Below are positions 11,468-22,178 of a DNA stretch of 64,000 nucleotides, one piece after another. The stretch's first letter is position 1. The number at the start of each line of letters is the position of its first letter. The stretch spans positions 1,426,001 through 1,490,000 of the forward strand of contig AP026543.1 in assembly GCA_026075535.2 (NCBI GenBank). The letters are read 5' to 3'. The position numbers were made by a program, and so were the translations under genes. Below the pieces are notes generated by a model. That model searched no databases. It saw nothing but the letters and a program-made list of their open reading frames with translations, and had not been told where the DNA came from. Origin of the DNA: Tricholoma matsutake (Eukaryota > Basidiomycota > Agaricomycetes > Agaricales > Tricholomataceae).

Positions 11468-13600
11468 ATGGGAAAACCTCGCAAGTCTCAAAAAGCCTCA
11501 GCTCCAGCACTGGCACACCTGTACCAGCACCCATGGTAACAAGGAATGGTCATCAGTGTACTTATACCACCAAGCTATTTAAACTCTTGAGATCATGCAG
11601 CTGCTGATATTCCTCATAGTAATGACCCAGATGACCAGGGAGGATGCCACTAAAAAAAAGAAGTTTATAGCCATACTATGTGCAAACAAGAATTGGAGGA
11701 ACACATGGGCTTTGCACCAAACCCAATCCTCCACTGTACTCAAGGCAAGTTTCTATTTTTTTTCTTAGTTGGGTATTATTTAATAGGCAAGTTGTCAGAT
11801 GAAGGAGACAATGAATATGAAGAAGAAGACACATTTGTAAGTGCTCCAAGTATTTTTTCTGAGCCTGTTTTCACCTCACTGATTTTTAATTTTCAGTTTT
11901 GTGTATTACTGTTCCACCCCCTATCAAAACTGTCATCTGTGATGGGCACACATTGTTCCATTGTGTTCCAGCCAAGGAAAATGATGAGGTAGTTGGAACA
12001 CCTGTGGTATACCTTTTTTGACACCTGTTTTATTGTAATTTTGGTGATAATTTTTTTTGCTAGCTGGAATCTGGACCCCCTCATCCACGGGGAGCTCTGG
12101 TTCACCATGCTCCTGTACTTATCCAGTTCCAATTAGGATGGAGCAAGATTGTCCACCCTCACAAGTCTCAGACAAGAAAAACCATGAGCCAGTTGGAACA
12201 CCTGCAGTAAAACCTTTTTGACACCTGTTTTATTGAATTTTTGGTAATAATCTTTTTTTGCTAGCCTGAATCTGGACCCCCCCATCAATGGGGAGCTCAG
12301 GTAGCTGGAACACCTGTGGTATGATTTTTTTGACATCCATTTTATTGAACTTTTGGCAATAATCTCTTTTGCTAGCCAGCGGAATCTGGATCCCCCCATC
12401 CATGTCCACGAGCTCTGGTTTGCCATGTTCCTGGAACTCCTTGTCCAGCTCCAGTTATGATGGAGCATGAACATCTACATGGCAAGATCCAAACACCTCA
12501 AGTTCAATCATACTATGACATGACATATCTTTTCACCCTTATGATCAATGTCATGAAGAAATTGATACTGCAGGTATGTGGATTTCATTCTGCATTATAT
12601 ATATATATTACTGAGATTGTTTACTCATAGACTGTTGGATGCAATATGAAGAGCCAAGCAGCAATTTGGATTGTTCAAGTTTACTAACCTCTCTTGGTGT
12701 CTGAAAGTCACCACCTTCTAGACTGGATAGTGATACCATGGTGGTCATGAAGAGTGCACACACTGGATCCACTGGGTCACAAGGCAGGGTTTGCATTGCA
12801 GATTTTGATGTGCTCTCTAAAGGCTTTCTTGAGGATGCTATAGGCATGTATTGTGCTGATATTACCACTTGGAATCCATTCCCCAACTGCCTCAAAGATC
12901 GTGATTTAGCAAATTCACAAAGGCTTGCTTGGAGAGGAATCTAAGCATGGAGTTCAAAGAAGATCATTTAAAACTGGTTTGTTTGCATGCTAAACATCAT
13001 TATTCTCATTGCGGTGTTGACATCTCTCTTGCAGATCACATCATGGGCTCCTCAAACTCGTGGTCACATCAAAACGATTGCAAAAGCTCTGGCAGAGTCT
13101 CTGTATGGGCTCAGTGTTGAAAAGGGAAAGTACACAAATTGGAACAAAGTTGAAGATCTTCTAGAGCATTTCAGCTTTGTACATAAGGTAAGTTTGGCTT
13201 CTGCTTTTGCATACCTGCTTGCTGATCTACTGTTGTAGGATCCTATTGAACATACTGGGATCTACTGACATCCAATTGTTCAAGCTGTCATAAACAAGGC
13301 CTGGTTCCAGAGCAAAACTGATGACAGTGTGGCATACCCAGAATATTTGGACAGTGGAATCCCATTGGTTACTGTCACCATTGTTCTCACTGTGGTGCGC
13401 AAGAATGAGATTTTTTTGTCCCCTGGCCGCCTCCTGAATTGCAATTCTTTAGGTTGAATGTTGCCTCAATGAATGGGCAACAGGTGAATGTCAAGATGTC
13501 CCATTTTGAGCTACAGTCTATCACCCAAAATCTGTGCAACATCATAACTGACTCAAAGGCTTCAAAGTGAAGACCAAGAGTGGCCAAAATCATACCTCGT
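11468..13600 (+). pseudogene. DUF6532-like gene, decayed
   Basis: The 5' part begins MGKPRKSQKASAPAL and soon meets stops; an acidic stretch follows (DEGDNEYEEED). The 3' part carries the recognisable domain: APQTRGHIKTIAKALAESLY, LLEHFSFVHK, then across an intron at 13188-13238 HPIVQAVINKAWF and GIPLVTVTIVLTV, then across a second intron ending near 13453 VECCLNEWATG. I recognise this as DUF6532, a domain of unknown function expanded in Agaricomycetes and frequent near transposons. In-frame stops (one before HPIVQ) show it is not functional. The middle contains a triplicated intron unit. Which exons belong to one transcript is inferred. Confidence 0.6.
12000..12440 (+). repeat. tandem triplication of an exon-intron unit
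   Basis: Three intron-like segments of 57-58 nt (12007-12063, 12207-12264, 12319-12375) share TTTTTTGACAYC, TTTTATTG and TTTTTGCTAG. Each is preceded by GGAACACCTG and followed by GAATCTGGA.CCCCC. The first unit is about 200 bp and the second only 112 bp, because most of its exon is missing. They lie between the acidic segment and the DUF6532 part. Confidence 0.75.
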
Positions 13601-13849
13601 CTATGTGAGCATCTACTGAGTAATGCCAGGTGCATTCAGACTCTCTGTGATAGTGTTGTTCTCATCCTAGCTCTCTTGTATCTGCCGCAGAAAGCATGCC
13701 AAAGTCTCACCTAAGCCACTTGCAGGAGCTGGGGTATTAGAAGATGCTGATGTGGAGGATGCAAAGAGGGAGTGGCCAGATTTGGTGTTATCAGATGCTG
13801 ATCAGTAGATGATGTTATTTTTGAAGATGTATATATACTATATATATGT

Positions 13850-14060
13850 GTGTTTTCTTCCTATCCTGCCTATGGTCCTATGAACCTCTTCCTACTCTGC
13901 CTATGGGTACTATGAACCTCCACATCTGATTGCATATAGTGACCTATCATGACCTATCTACTGATCTCTATGCCTATGGCAACCTCCATATCCAGGACTT
14001 ACCTACATTCCTATGAAACCTCTGGAGGCTCTGTAGCCCTATGGAGGTATCAATCATTTC
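13850..14060. repeat. CCTATG/GAACCTC short repeat block
   Basis: Words CCTATGG, GAACCTC and CTGCCTATGG recur with 40-60 bp spacing. On the minus strand the block lies just downstream of the copia remnant, so it could be the remains of that element's LTR, but no second copy is present to test this. Confidence 0.3.
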
Positions 14061-14077
14061 TCTGATGTGGAATTGGA

Positions 14078-14311
14078 TTAGCATAGTTCAAGGAAATCCC
14101 AGAGATAAGTGAATTGTTTGGCATTGAGGGCCTTCCTGAACATGTCTGCAATATTTTCACAGGTGTTGAGATAAGTAAGTTGCAGTTCATGTGATTGAGC
14201 ACACTCATGGAGGAAGTGATATTTTATGTCAATGTGCTTGACACGGGAGTGGAGGAGGAGATCTTCAGATAGGGTCTTAGAGCCTGTTTGGGTGCTGTTC
14301 ATGGTTGCCAC
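14078..14311 (-). pseudogene. Ty1/copia RNase H C-terminal remnant
   Basis: The frame ends HSRVKHIDIKYHFLHE, then LTYLNTCENIADMFRKAL and KQFTYLWDFLELC before a stop. This is the signature C-terminus of copia pol, usually H-S-R-S-K-H-I-D-I-R-Y-H-F and N-x-A-D-I-F-T-K-A-L. The T of F-T-K is replaced by R. Only about 75 codons remain; RT, integrase and LTRs are not visible nearby. Confidence 0.8.
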
Positions 14312-14433
14312 GCCTATGTCAGAAACAGGTTCTCACATGTTCTTGTTCAAGTGGAATGTAAATCAGCTTGGAGAGACAACTGATTGATCAGATTACTTAA
14401 TAATCAAACTGTCTCGATTATCCTTTCATCCTC

Positions 14434-15075
14434 ATGCCTCCCATGTTCAACCAGCAAATCATTAATATTGTAATTCTTCTTGTCAGTGTCATTTTTCCAA
14501 CCATCGAGTGGATTTTCTGTGCAATGCATCACATCAGACAACCATACCATACATCAATTCTGTCTGGTAAAGGCTGGGTCCAAGAACTTCTCCAGGGTCA
14601 TCCTGAGTGCATCCATACAGAGCTAGGGATGCATGAACCTGCCTTTAGACAAATGGTCTTTGAGTTATGTCATATGAGGCATTCAGACACAAAATATGTC
14701 TCATTGAAGGAACAATTGGCTATTTTTCTGTATATGTGTGTTACTGGCTTGACAATTCAGTATGTTGGAGAGTGATTTCAATGATCAAATGAAACAATTT
14801 CCAGGTGAGTAGAATATAAATTGTGGTATTTGATAATCAGCCAATTGTTGTGTATTCAGAAAATGGCTTGCATTCTCTATTTTATTCAACATATATCCAC
14901 TCACCTTCAGATTCTCCTTCACCATATCTCCAAAATAATCCAAAATTTTGGGCTTTTTTAAAGGTGTAACTGGTGCAATTGATGGAAGTCATATTGCTCT
15001 TTTATGTCCTGCGGCAATGCATGCAGCATGTTGCAATCAAAAAGGATTCATATCACAGAATCGCCTTTTCTGCTG
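14434..15075 (+). pseudogene. PIF/Harbinger (HARBI1-like) transposase, 5' part
   Basis: Exon 1 reads HTSILSGKGWVQELLQGHPE, then ELGMHEPAFRQMVFEL, SLKEQLAIFLYMCVTG and a YVGE stop where relatives have YVGERF. After a 56-nt intron with GTGAGT..TTCAG, a second segment gives NPKFWAFLKGVTGAIDGSHI, the first DDE aspartate motif (AIDGSH), and NQKGFISQN before ending at about 15075. The remaining DDE residues and the helix-turn-helix partner are lost. Two in-frame stops and a frame change near 14935 mark it as a pseudogene. Confidence 0.75.
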
Positions 15076-15395
15076 AGGTCTTTACTGTGCCCTACATATT
15101 CTGAGCCAGTCCATGCAGAATTTGGCAGACTCCACATGGAGTAGCTCAGACTGGCTCAGACTGGCACCAAATCATTTGGCTCAAATGTCTATAGCAGTTA
15201 CTCAGACTCCTAGAGAGTTCACATGGACTTTCATGGAGTCTGTGCTATTTTTGGACTTTTACTTGGAGTGTGCATGGATTTTTTCTGAGCAATGTCAATT
15301 TACTTGGACTAGGACAGACACATGTCCATATCAGTCCACATCAGTCCACCAGAGTCTACAGAATGTAATTATAGTCTAGGCTGATCACAGAAAAA
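15076..15395. other. no gene seen; AGACTCC/CAGTCCA words
   Basis: The segment abruptly replaces the Harbinger sequence and is rich in GACTGG, AGACTCC and CAGTCCAC words resembling those at 7540-7745. No coding or terminal-repeat structure is supported. Confidence 0.4.
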
Positions 15396-15400
15396 CTTTG

Positions 15401-15480
15401 TAGCCAAAGGGAATTGAATCCCAAGCCTTGCCATCAGGTAAAAATAGCTACAATTAACCACTAAGACATAGAGCTATTGT
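15401..15480 (-). repeat. tRNA-like SINE fragment
   Basis: On the minus strand CTTAGTGGTTAATTG resembles a pol III A box and GGGATTCAATTCCC a B box embedded in a T-arm-like stem, about 30 nt apart. The cloverleaf is imperfect in the acceptor stem and there is no good tRNA 3' end, so a tRNA-derived SINE head or tRNA pseudogene fits better than a functional tRNA. Confidence 0.45.
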
Positions 15481-15648
15481 AACAACAGGCAAACAATTAC
15501 ATTATGTAACTGCATGACTGTCACCTTGTGAACATGTCATCATGCAGCCATGATCAACAATGCCAGCACATCACCTCTACCACCACCACTGGCAATGATG
15601 CTGCTTCCTCCCTCCCTACTGGCTACTCCAAAAACAACAATGGAAACA

Positions 15649-15749
15649 GGCCCAAATGACATTGTTGTCATTTGGGCCACTAGTAAGTGTTTTTTAAATG
15701 TTCTTTTTTTTGAACTAATTTTTCATGTTATGTTATAACAACACTGCAG
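15649..15749 (+). repeat. GGCCCAAA hairpin followed by intron-like segment, copy 3
   Basis: Stem GGCCCAAATGACA / TGTCATTTGGGCC (15649-15678) is perfect. GTAAGTGTTTTTT starts at 15683, and ACACTGCAG ends a 67-nt segment at 15749. Confidence 0.65.
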
Positions 15750-15870
15750 CCTCAAAACCATGACAACAGCCAATGCAGCCACCACCCCAGGGCCCAGAAC
15801 CACCACTGCAAGCAACTGCTCATGGGGTAGGAATGATTACAACTCCAAAGGCAAAGCAGACAAAAAAAAA

Positions 15871-15959
15871 GCCCAAGAGACATCAAACAATGTCTTTTGG
15901 GCTGTTAGTAAGTTTTGCTTTTCTTCTTACTTCCTTATTTTGTTACGAACTTTTTTAAG
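15871..15959 (+). repeat. GCCCAA hairpin followed by intron-like segment, copy 4
   Basis: Stem GCCCAAGAGACA / TGTCTTTTGGGC (15871-15902) differs from other copies, yet both arms changed so that pairing (one G-T) is kept. GTAAGTTTTGC starts at 15908. The acceptor is TTTTTTAAG at 15959 or ACTAG at 15969. Confidence 0.55.
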
Positions 15960-16047
15960 TATTAACTAGTACTTCTGATGATGTGCACCCAGAACCACCA
16001 CCATGAGCAACTGCTTGTGGTGTGGGAACAGGCACAACTGCAATGCA

Positions 16048-16144
16048 GGCCCAAACAATGCAAATTGCATTGTTTGGGCCCTAGGTAAGTTTTTTTTTGT
16101 TTCTTGTTTTTATTAACTGACTAATGTATTTTGTTTATTTCTAG
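16048..16144 (+). repeat. GGCCCAAA hairpin followed by intron-like segment, copy 5
   Basis: Long stem GGCCCAAACAATGCAA / TTGCATTGTTTGGGCC (16048-16080), whose distal half differs in both arms from copies 1 and 3. It is followed by GTAAGTTTTTTTTTG at 16085, a CTGACTAAT branch-like site and TATTTCTAG at 16144, 60 nt. Confidence 0.7.
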
Positions 16145-16744
16145 GAACTATGCTACTGCCAACGATGTGCATACCAACACGACCAGAGGGAATGTGATTG
16201 TCAATATACAGTATGTTTCAAGGAAATGGCAGCAGATGTAATGGTAATGAAATCAGTAGAGTTGGTGGAGTCGGTAGACAGTGACAGTGACAGTGACAGT
16301 GAGGAGGGTAGAGGGTTCACAGTATTGGATCCTCAATCTCAACGGGTAGTGGTAACATGACAACAATGAGGGGGGGATAACAACAACAAGAGGGGGGGCA
16401 GGGAACAACAAGAGGGGGCAGGGAACAATGAGAGGGGGGAATGACAATGGCGCAGGCAGGGAACAACAATGAGAGGGGGGGAAGACAACCAGAGGAAAGA
16501 TGACCAGAGGGAGAGATGGATGACAACAAAGGAACACACCACCCACCCCACCTTGTGGGGTGGATCTTGGGTGGATGACACACCTGGCCATGCATGACCC
16601 ATGCAACGACAACAGGACACCACCACCAGGGAACCCAACAGTGGGCACCAACACACCAGGATGGCAGCCCCCTCCCTCCCCCTGCATTTTGCATGAGGTG
16701 GGTTTTTTCATTTTCATTTTCTTCATTTTCTTGTATTAGCCCTC

Positions 16745-17167
16745 TGTAAGGGGACTAGGGGGGGTGCCCTGTGTGTTCTCCTATTTTTTACATTTGTTCT
16801 ATATTTTTCCTCACTTCATTTCCTTCTATTCTTCATTTTCTATGATTCTTCCGGATTTTATTACTAATTTCCCTTTCTATCATGTTTGTGCATGTTGACA
16901 GTTTTATATTTAGAGGCAGAGCACCCCTTCTGACATCTACCCCTTGGTATGATGTCATTTGGCAGCCTTGATCTGCCTATCTCCACCTTTTCTATTTTTA
17001 GGTTATTATTTGATTTTTGCTGTCTTCACATATACTGGGCATTGGCAAAGGGATCCTTAGAGTTTTCTCTTTGGATTTCCCTTTGCTGGGTGCACCCCCA
17101 ATCCCTGTAATATGTAATAATTTTAACTTTGGATTTCCCTTTGCTAGAGGCTGAGGTTTCCCTTATA
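16745..17167 (+). repeat. LTR of gypsy element A
   Basis: The 423-bp sequence starts TGTAAGGGGACTAGG and ends TTTCCCTTATA. It is nearly identical to the LTRs at 20119-20553, 23414-23848 and 54191-54625, with a short deletion in the CTAGGGGG run. The termini TGTAAGGG/CCCTTATA are imperfect inverted repeats. It is the 5' LTR of a truncated element. Confidence 0.85.
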
Positions 17168-18663
17168 GTAGAAAACTCTCTCCTGCCCAAGATAGGCAGG
17201 TACAGAGTGGACAACACTTCCCAAAGCTCCACAGACTCCCTACACACCATTCCAGACAGTCCCGCCTTCACTGCACCACCATTGTTGCCAAATGCACCCC
17301 CTAGCAACATGGACACATCAGAGCACTTTGACGCTCTTGAAAGCAATGTTTCCAGAATATGTGTGCAAATTGATTCACTTAAATCTACAATTGAAAACTT
17401 TGTCAGGACCGTCCAGACTAACCCTATGACCAATATTCCCCCCATTGTGACTCCAAGCATGCCCAACAATGATGCACTGCCAAACACGCCCAGATCGAAC
17501 TGTCTCCCCCTGCCAAATTTAATGGTGCACGTGCGCAGGGGCGTGCATTCCTTAATTCCTGTGAGTTATACATCAGTCTCCAGTCACATTAATTTGTTGA
17601 TGAGGCTGCAAAAATTTATTGGGCCTTCACATACATGAAATCTGAATGTGCCTATCTCTACATGGGCTGTATTCTGTGCCAAACTAAAGAGCTTGGTTCT
17701 CTACCTTTCTCCACTTGGGGTGACTGTTGAGCAGAGTTTGTATGCCACTTTTGTCCCCTCAACAAGCACCACCAAGCAGTGACACAGCTTGAGTCATCCT
17801 CTTACCACCAGGCACATTGATCCATGGACGATTATATTGATGAGTTTAAGGATTTGGTGGACATGGCAGGATATGGGAGTGGGCTACCAGTGGTGGTGAA
17901 TTTCCAATGGGGCCTCAATCGAGAAATTCAGGACCAGATTTCACAGATGTTGGAAGGGCACCCAGCGGATGATGATATCTATGCTTGGTATGAAGCTGCT
18001 TCACTCTGTGACAAGAACCAACTCACAAATGTGGCGTTTAACAGTGCATTCCATGCTCCAACTACCACTCATGTTCCCTACACCTTCAATCAAACCCTTC
18101 TCCACCATAACCCCATTCCTGTTTGTCAGACGCCCACACCAGCCATCAATGTCCCAGTACCAATGGATGTTGATGTGGCCTGCAGCCATGCACATAGGTT
18201 GGATCTCTGCTACCGCTGTGGGGAAACTGGGCACAGGGCTGGAGTGTGTCCCCATCATCAGGATATCTGCATACTCACCCCTGAGGGGCAAGATGAACTC
18301 CTCCAAGACTTGTTGGCGCTTGTAGATGTTGAGGAAGCGAAGGATCAGGTTGCAGAGGAGATCAAGTCAGAAGTTGTAGAGGAGCAGGATTTTTCTATTC
18401 ACAGTGAGTGAATTGTATGCCCTCACTGCCTGTCCATAACCACTTTGAAGTCTTGTCAGCTGAATCCCTGGAGAATGAATCTATTTCTGTGACTGTTCCC
18501 CTCTCTGACCCTTCAAAGTTGGCTGAAGATGTACCTGCTCTTCCCATCTCTCCTTCTGCTCCACACCCCAAAATTAAATCATGGGAGCGTAAACTACCAC
18601 ACAAATATATTGTTGCATCTACTCCCTCTACACATTCCTTGAACCTAGCAATTGAACTACACT
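17168..18663 (+). pseudogene. gypsy element A gag and start of protease region, truncated
   Basis: The gag frame follows the LTR: LPKIGRYRVDN, a Pro/Ser-rich spacer, then after frame breaks DDYIDEFKDLVDMAGYGSG and NREIQDQISQMLEG. These belong to the retrotransposon gag capsid domain. A zinc knuckle reads CYRCGETGHRAGVCP (C-x2-C-x4-H-x4-C, about 18211-18250). An acidic tail and a Pro-rich linker lead toward protease, but the sequence departs from the fuller copy (27480 region) after CTAGCAATTGAACTACA. Several stops and frame changes are present. No RT, RNase H or integrase follows. Confidence 0.8.
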
Positions 18664-19923
18664 TATAAGTAAGTAAACAGAACTAATATAATACTAATTA
18701 TAACTACTTATAATACACTCGAACATAGTGGGACAAGCCCTGGTAGAAAAGTGGTCGTTTGGTGGGTACTTATATACCCTGTGGCTGTGCACAGACCATG
18801 TGGTCATGTGCTCCTGAAAAAAAAAAAGAAAAGTGGCACCATTTGCCAGGTGACTCCCACAACAACAAACAACTCCCATGACTCCAGTCCCATTCACCAC
18901 CACCATTAATGCATAGACCCCACCTCCCCAAAGCACCGCTAACAAACAAATACAAAGCAGATGGCCCAAATGACGCTAGTCATCATTTGGGCCATCGAGT
19001 ACATTTTTTTAGTTTAATCTTTTTTCTTTTACTAACTATCTTTTTCTTAGGTTCTTATCTTTTTCTAATGACATTGCCTAGCCATGATGCTATGCACTGA
19101 GGCCCACCAAACCCCATCTATACCCTATGTCACCGCTGCAAGCCTCTGGTCACAGGGTGGCAATGGGTACCAGGTCCCAGACAGCAACGGCAGTGGCAGC
19201 CAGAGACAATGGCTGATGCAATGTCACCACACACAGGGAGGGGCCAACCAATGACAGGGAGAGGTTAACAGACAACAGGGAGGGGGGGGTGAACAACAAT
19301 GAAAACAGGGGGGCAACATCATGCAACACTGAAGACACGACAAACACCAATGTGGGGACAACAAATGATGATGTGGGGATGACAAACGACGATGTGGGGA
19401 CGACAAACGACCATGCAGGGATGACAAATGACAAATGACAAATGACAAATGACAACGACAATGCAGGGATGACTCATGACAATGCAAGGACGACTAATGA
19501 CAATGCAAACAGGGGGGGTTATGATGTACGACGAGGCCAACCACAACGAATTCTGGTGGACGATGTATGACACCCCATGACACCCCACTCTCGCATGTGG
19601 GGTGTTTTATTTCTTTCTTTTTTCTTTTGTTGCAATGAACACCTCCCTGAACCTTGCAGGTGTAGGGATTCTTTTTCTTTTTCTCTTTTTGTATTGTATT
19701 GGCAACACCCCCACGGCTGCGAGCACCTGCTCACAGGGTGGATGTAATTAGTTCTATTGAGTGTATAATAGAATTTAATTACACTAGAAAAAATCATAGT
19801 AAAACTGGTCACAACCAGTTTTTTGAGGGCAACCATTTGTGGGCAATGGTTTGGACTGGTTGCGGTCCCTGGTTGCCCCTTTGGGGGTCAAAAAACCAGA
19901 CCAAACTGGACCTTAAAACACTA
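18664..19923. repeat. hairpin-intron module cluster 3 ending in a TAGTGTTT terminus
   Basis: The block has a TATA-like ATATAAGTACCC on the minus strand near 18770, a CA-rich part, a GGCCCAAA hairpin with intron (18961-19050), tandem GATGACAAACGAC repeats (19340-19520), and a palindrome at 19717-19736. It ends with a terminus related to 36045-37969: read inward from 19923 it begins TAGTGTTTTAAGGTCCAGTT. The 8 bp beyond (GGTTCAGC) could be a TSD, but I could not find its left partner. It interrupts the hAT-2 coding region. Confidence 0.55.
18961..19050 (+). repeat. GGCCCAAA hairpin followed by intron-like segment, copy 6
   Basis: Stem ATGGCCCAAATGAC / CATCATTTGGGCCAT (one bulge, 18961-18995). 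The donor is degenerate (GTACATTTTTTT at 18999). ACTAACTATC is a good branch-like site and TTCTTAG ends the 52-nt segment at 19050. Confidence 0.6.
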
Positions 19924-19931
19924 GGTTCAGC

Positions 19932-21827
19932 TTCTTGAGGGTATAGGTGCTATGTCAAAAGTTGACAGCAAGAAAGCAAAATCTCATAGCAGGAATTATC
20001 AAGACAGTGCCATAGCACCAGTAGACTGTGAATTTGACAACAAGGCCATCCAACAAGAGGATGAGGAGGAATATGAGGATGAGAGTAATGAAACTGCCAC
20101 AGCAAGGCCTGATGGTATTGTAAGGGGACTAGGGGGACTAGGAGGGGTGCCCTGTGTGTTTCTCCTATTTTTTATGTTCATTCTATATTTTTCCTCACTT
20201 CATTTCCTTCTATTCTTCATTTTCTATGATTTTTCCAGATTTTATTACTAATTTCCCTTTCTATCATGTTTGTGCATGTTGACAGTTTTATATTTAGAGG
20301 CAGAGCACCCCTTCTGACATCTACCCCTTGGTATGATGTCATTTGGTGGCCTTGATCTGCCTATCTCCACCTTTTCTATTTTTAGGTTATTATTTGATTT
20401 TTGTTGTCTTCACATATACTGGGCATCGGCAAAGAGATCCTTAGAGTTTTCTCTTTGGATTTCCCTTTGCTAGGTGCACCCCCAATCCCTGTAATATGTA
20501 GTATAATTTTAACTTCAGATTTCCCTTTGCTAGAGGCTGAGGTTGCCCTTATAGGTATCATATTTGCTGTAACTAAAGTAATGTTTTCCTTTTGTTCTTG
20601 ATTAGAGTCTAATTGGTTTTAGTTATGAAAAATTGTTCAGAGTGTTTGTTCCAGCCCACAGTGCCACCAAAACTGGTTCAAAGAGATCTATGTAACAATG
20701 AACCAAGCAACCGCAGGGGACGATGCAGAGAGCACAGCTCTAATGCTCATTTTAGATGTCAGAACACGGTGATCATCAACACACCAAATGCTTCGTGTGT
20801 GATTTTTACTTACTTTTGGAACGTCTGCCTAAATCAGAAATTATATGAAACTCAGGCCATGCACTTGATTATCATAATGCTATTGATTCATTTGTGACTT
20901 GGAACCGAGATCTTCATCAATACGAACTATCCAAAGATGACTGGACATCAATTATGCTTGTCTCCTCTTGGCTAAGTCATTCTGCAGTGCCACAACACAG
21001 ATGACCACTACAAAGATCCCAATGCTATCTATGACACATGCTATCTTCCGTGGTCTCCAGGAAGAGATCAAGGAGATCTTACAAAATCTTCCTACTAGTG
21101 TTTCTTCCAGTATCAAGCAGGACATGCACACAAAACTCAGTGATTACTATCATAAGTATGACAAATCCCCTTTCTATACTTGGGCTGCTTGTATGTAACT
21201 TGTTTGGTTCTAATCTGGTTCTACTGACAGTTTTCCAGTAGTTGATCCTCACATCTAAGGAATGAAGCTTGATTTTGCAGGTGACCATTCACTGGCCACA
21301 TATCTTGAATCATCAAAGAGCAATCTGTATGATTACTATGAGACTCACTATGCTGATAAGCATCCAGCACTGTCTCAAATGACAAGCTCTGTGCCTGGTC
21401 AATCAGTTGATGTTTCAGCTCCTCCTCACTCCGTCAAAAAAATTTTACATCACGCTTTCAGTGGAAGGTGAAGGCAGCCATCAACAAACTGGATAAATTC
21501 TTCAAGCTTCCTCAAGAGGATTTTGACACCTGCAATCCAATTCATTGGTGGATGGGTTGCTGTGCTCAATTTCCCAACTTGTTTTGGCTTGTGCAGGACA
21601 TTCTTTGCATTCCTGGTTGCATGCTGTTATCATTCAAAGGTTTTTCAGCTGATAATGAATTATGATATAGGATCTGCTGTGGCCGCTGAGCGGATTTTCT
21701 CAGGAGGTCGCGACACAATCTCATTGCGATGGGCAAGTCTTCAGCCAGAAACTATCAAGGTACTAATGCTTGTTAAAATGACACTTCATCTTGCACATGC
21801 TAAGTCCACAGCTGCCTTGCATCGTTG
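19932..21827 (+). pseudogene. hAT-2 transposase, central and C-terminal regions
   Basis: Successive exons give LLEGIGAMSKVDSKKAKS with an acidic stretch (EDEEEYEDES); across the LTR-bearing intron KIVQSVCSSPQ, NWFKEIYVTMNQAT and LMLILDVRTR; then NRDLHQYELSKDDW; PMLSMTHAIFRGLQ; KLSDYYHKYDKSPFYTWAA; and finally the dimerisation block DFDTCNPIHWWMG, GSAVAAERIFSGGRDTISLR, LMLVKMTLHLA. These match basidiomycete hAT transposases in order. At least four stops or frame changes and several intron losses show it is dead. Its dimerisation motif (S-A-V-A-A-E-R-I-F) differs clearly from hAT-1, so the two are separate families. Confidence 0.8.
20119..20553 (+). repeat. solo LTR of the gypsy A/BC family in a hAT-2 intron
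   Basis: The 435-bp sequence, TGTAAGGGG to GCCCTTATA, is flanked by a perfect 5-bp TSD, GGTAT (20114-20118 and 20554-20558). No internal gypsy sequence is present, so it is a solo LTR, normally the product of LTR-LTR recombination. It lies in an intron whose donor is in the duplicated bases. Confidence 0.92.
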
Positions 21828-22178
21828 ACCATAGCAGTGCACTGCTGGGTCTTATATATCAATTTAATACATAGTTATATTTCCGTTGACTGTAATACAG
21901 CTGTATTAGTACCCATACCATACTGTCAGAGCCTAGGAGTGTTGAATATATGGATGGTATACAGTCTACTGTATCCGTCAAACCACCGTGGATTGTATGG
22001 CCATGGCCATAATATGGATGGTGTGCAGCCCTAGTGGCATCCATGGATCATCCATGGGTATCCATATGAATACTACTATTTTTTATGCTCTCAAATGCTC
22101 TAATATATGTATTATGGTCTATTAAAATAGTTTAGCAAGGTCAATTACCTGCTGGAGTGCCTTGTTGGCAGTTGGCAC

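Larger units (their letters stand above)
15545..16740 (+). repeat. hairpin-intron module cluster 2
   Basis: Three successive modules share the plan of cluster 1: CA-rich low complexity, a GGCCCAAA-type hairpin, a T-rich intron-like segment, then a GAGCAACTGC palindrome (good at 15999-16022, decayed at about 15808). From 16300 the sequence becomes purine-rich (GGGGGGATAACAACAA). The cluster ends at the LTR at 16745. Confidence 0.6.
19924..22033 (+). mobile_element. hAT-2 element, 3' portion
   Basis: The segment carries the C-terminal two thirds of a hAT transposase gene and ends GGTGTGCAGCCCTA at 22033, the mirror of the terminus at 1585-1598. The TSD GTGGCATC (22034-22041) lies inside hAT-1 sequence. 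A solo LTR sits in one of its introns. Its 5' third is missing here; matching N-terminal coding sequence lies at the left window edge on the other strand. Confidence 0.8.

Noticed and set aside
15401..15480. Functional tRNA gene
   Set aside because: The acceptor stem does not close and there is no proper 3' end; kept only as a SINE-like fragment.
16253..16726. Minus-strand frame of 157 codons
   Set aside because: Low-complexity complement of GGGGGATGACAACA repeats; not conserved between module copies.
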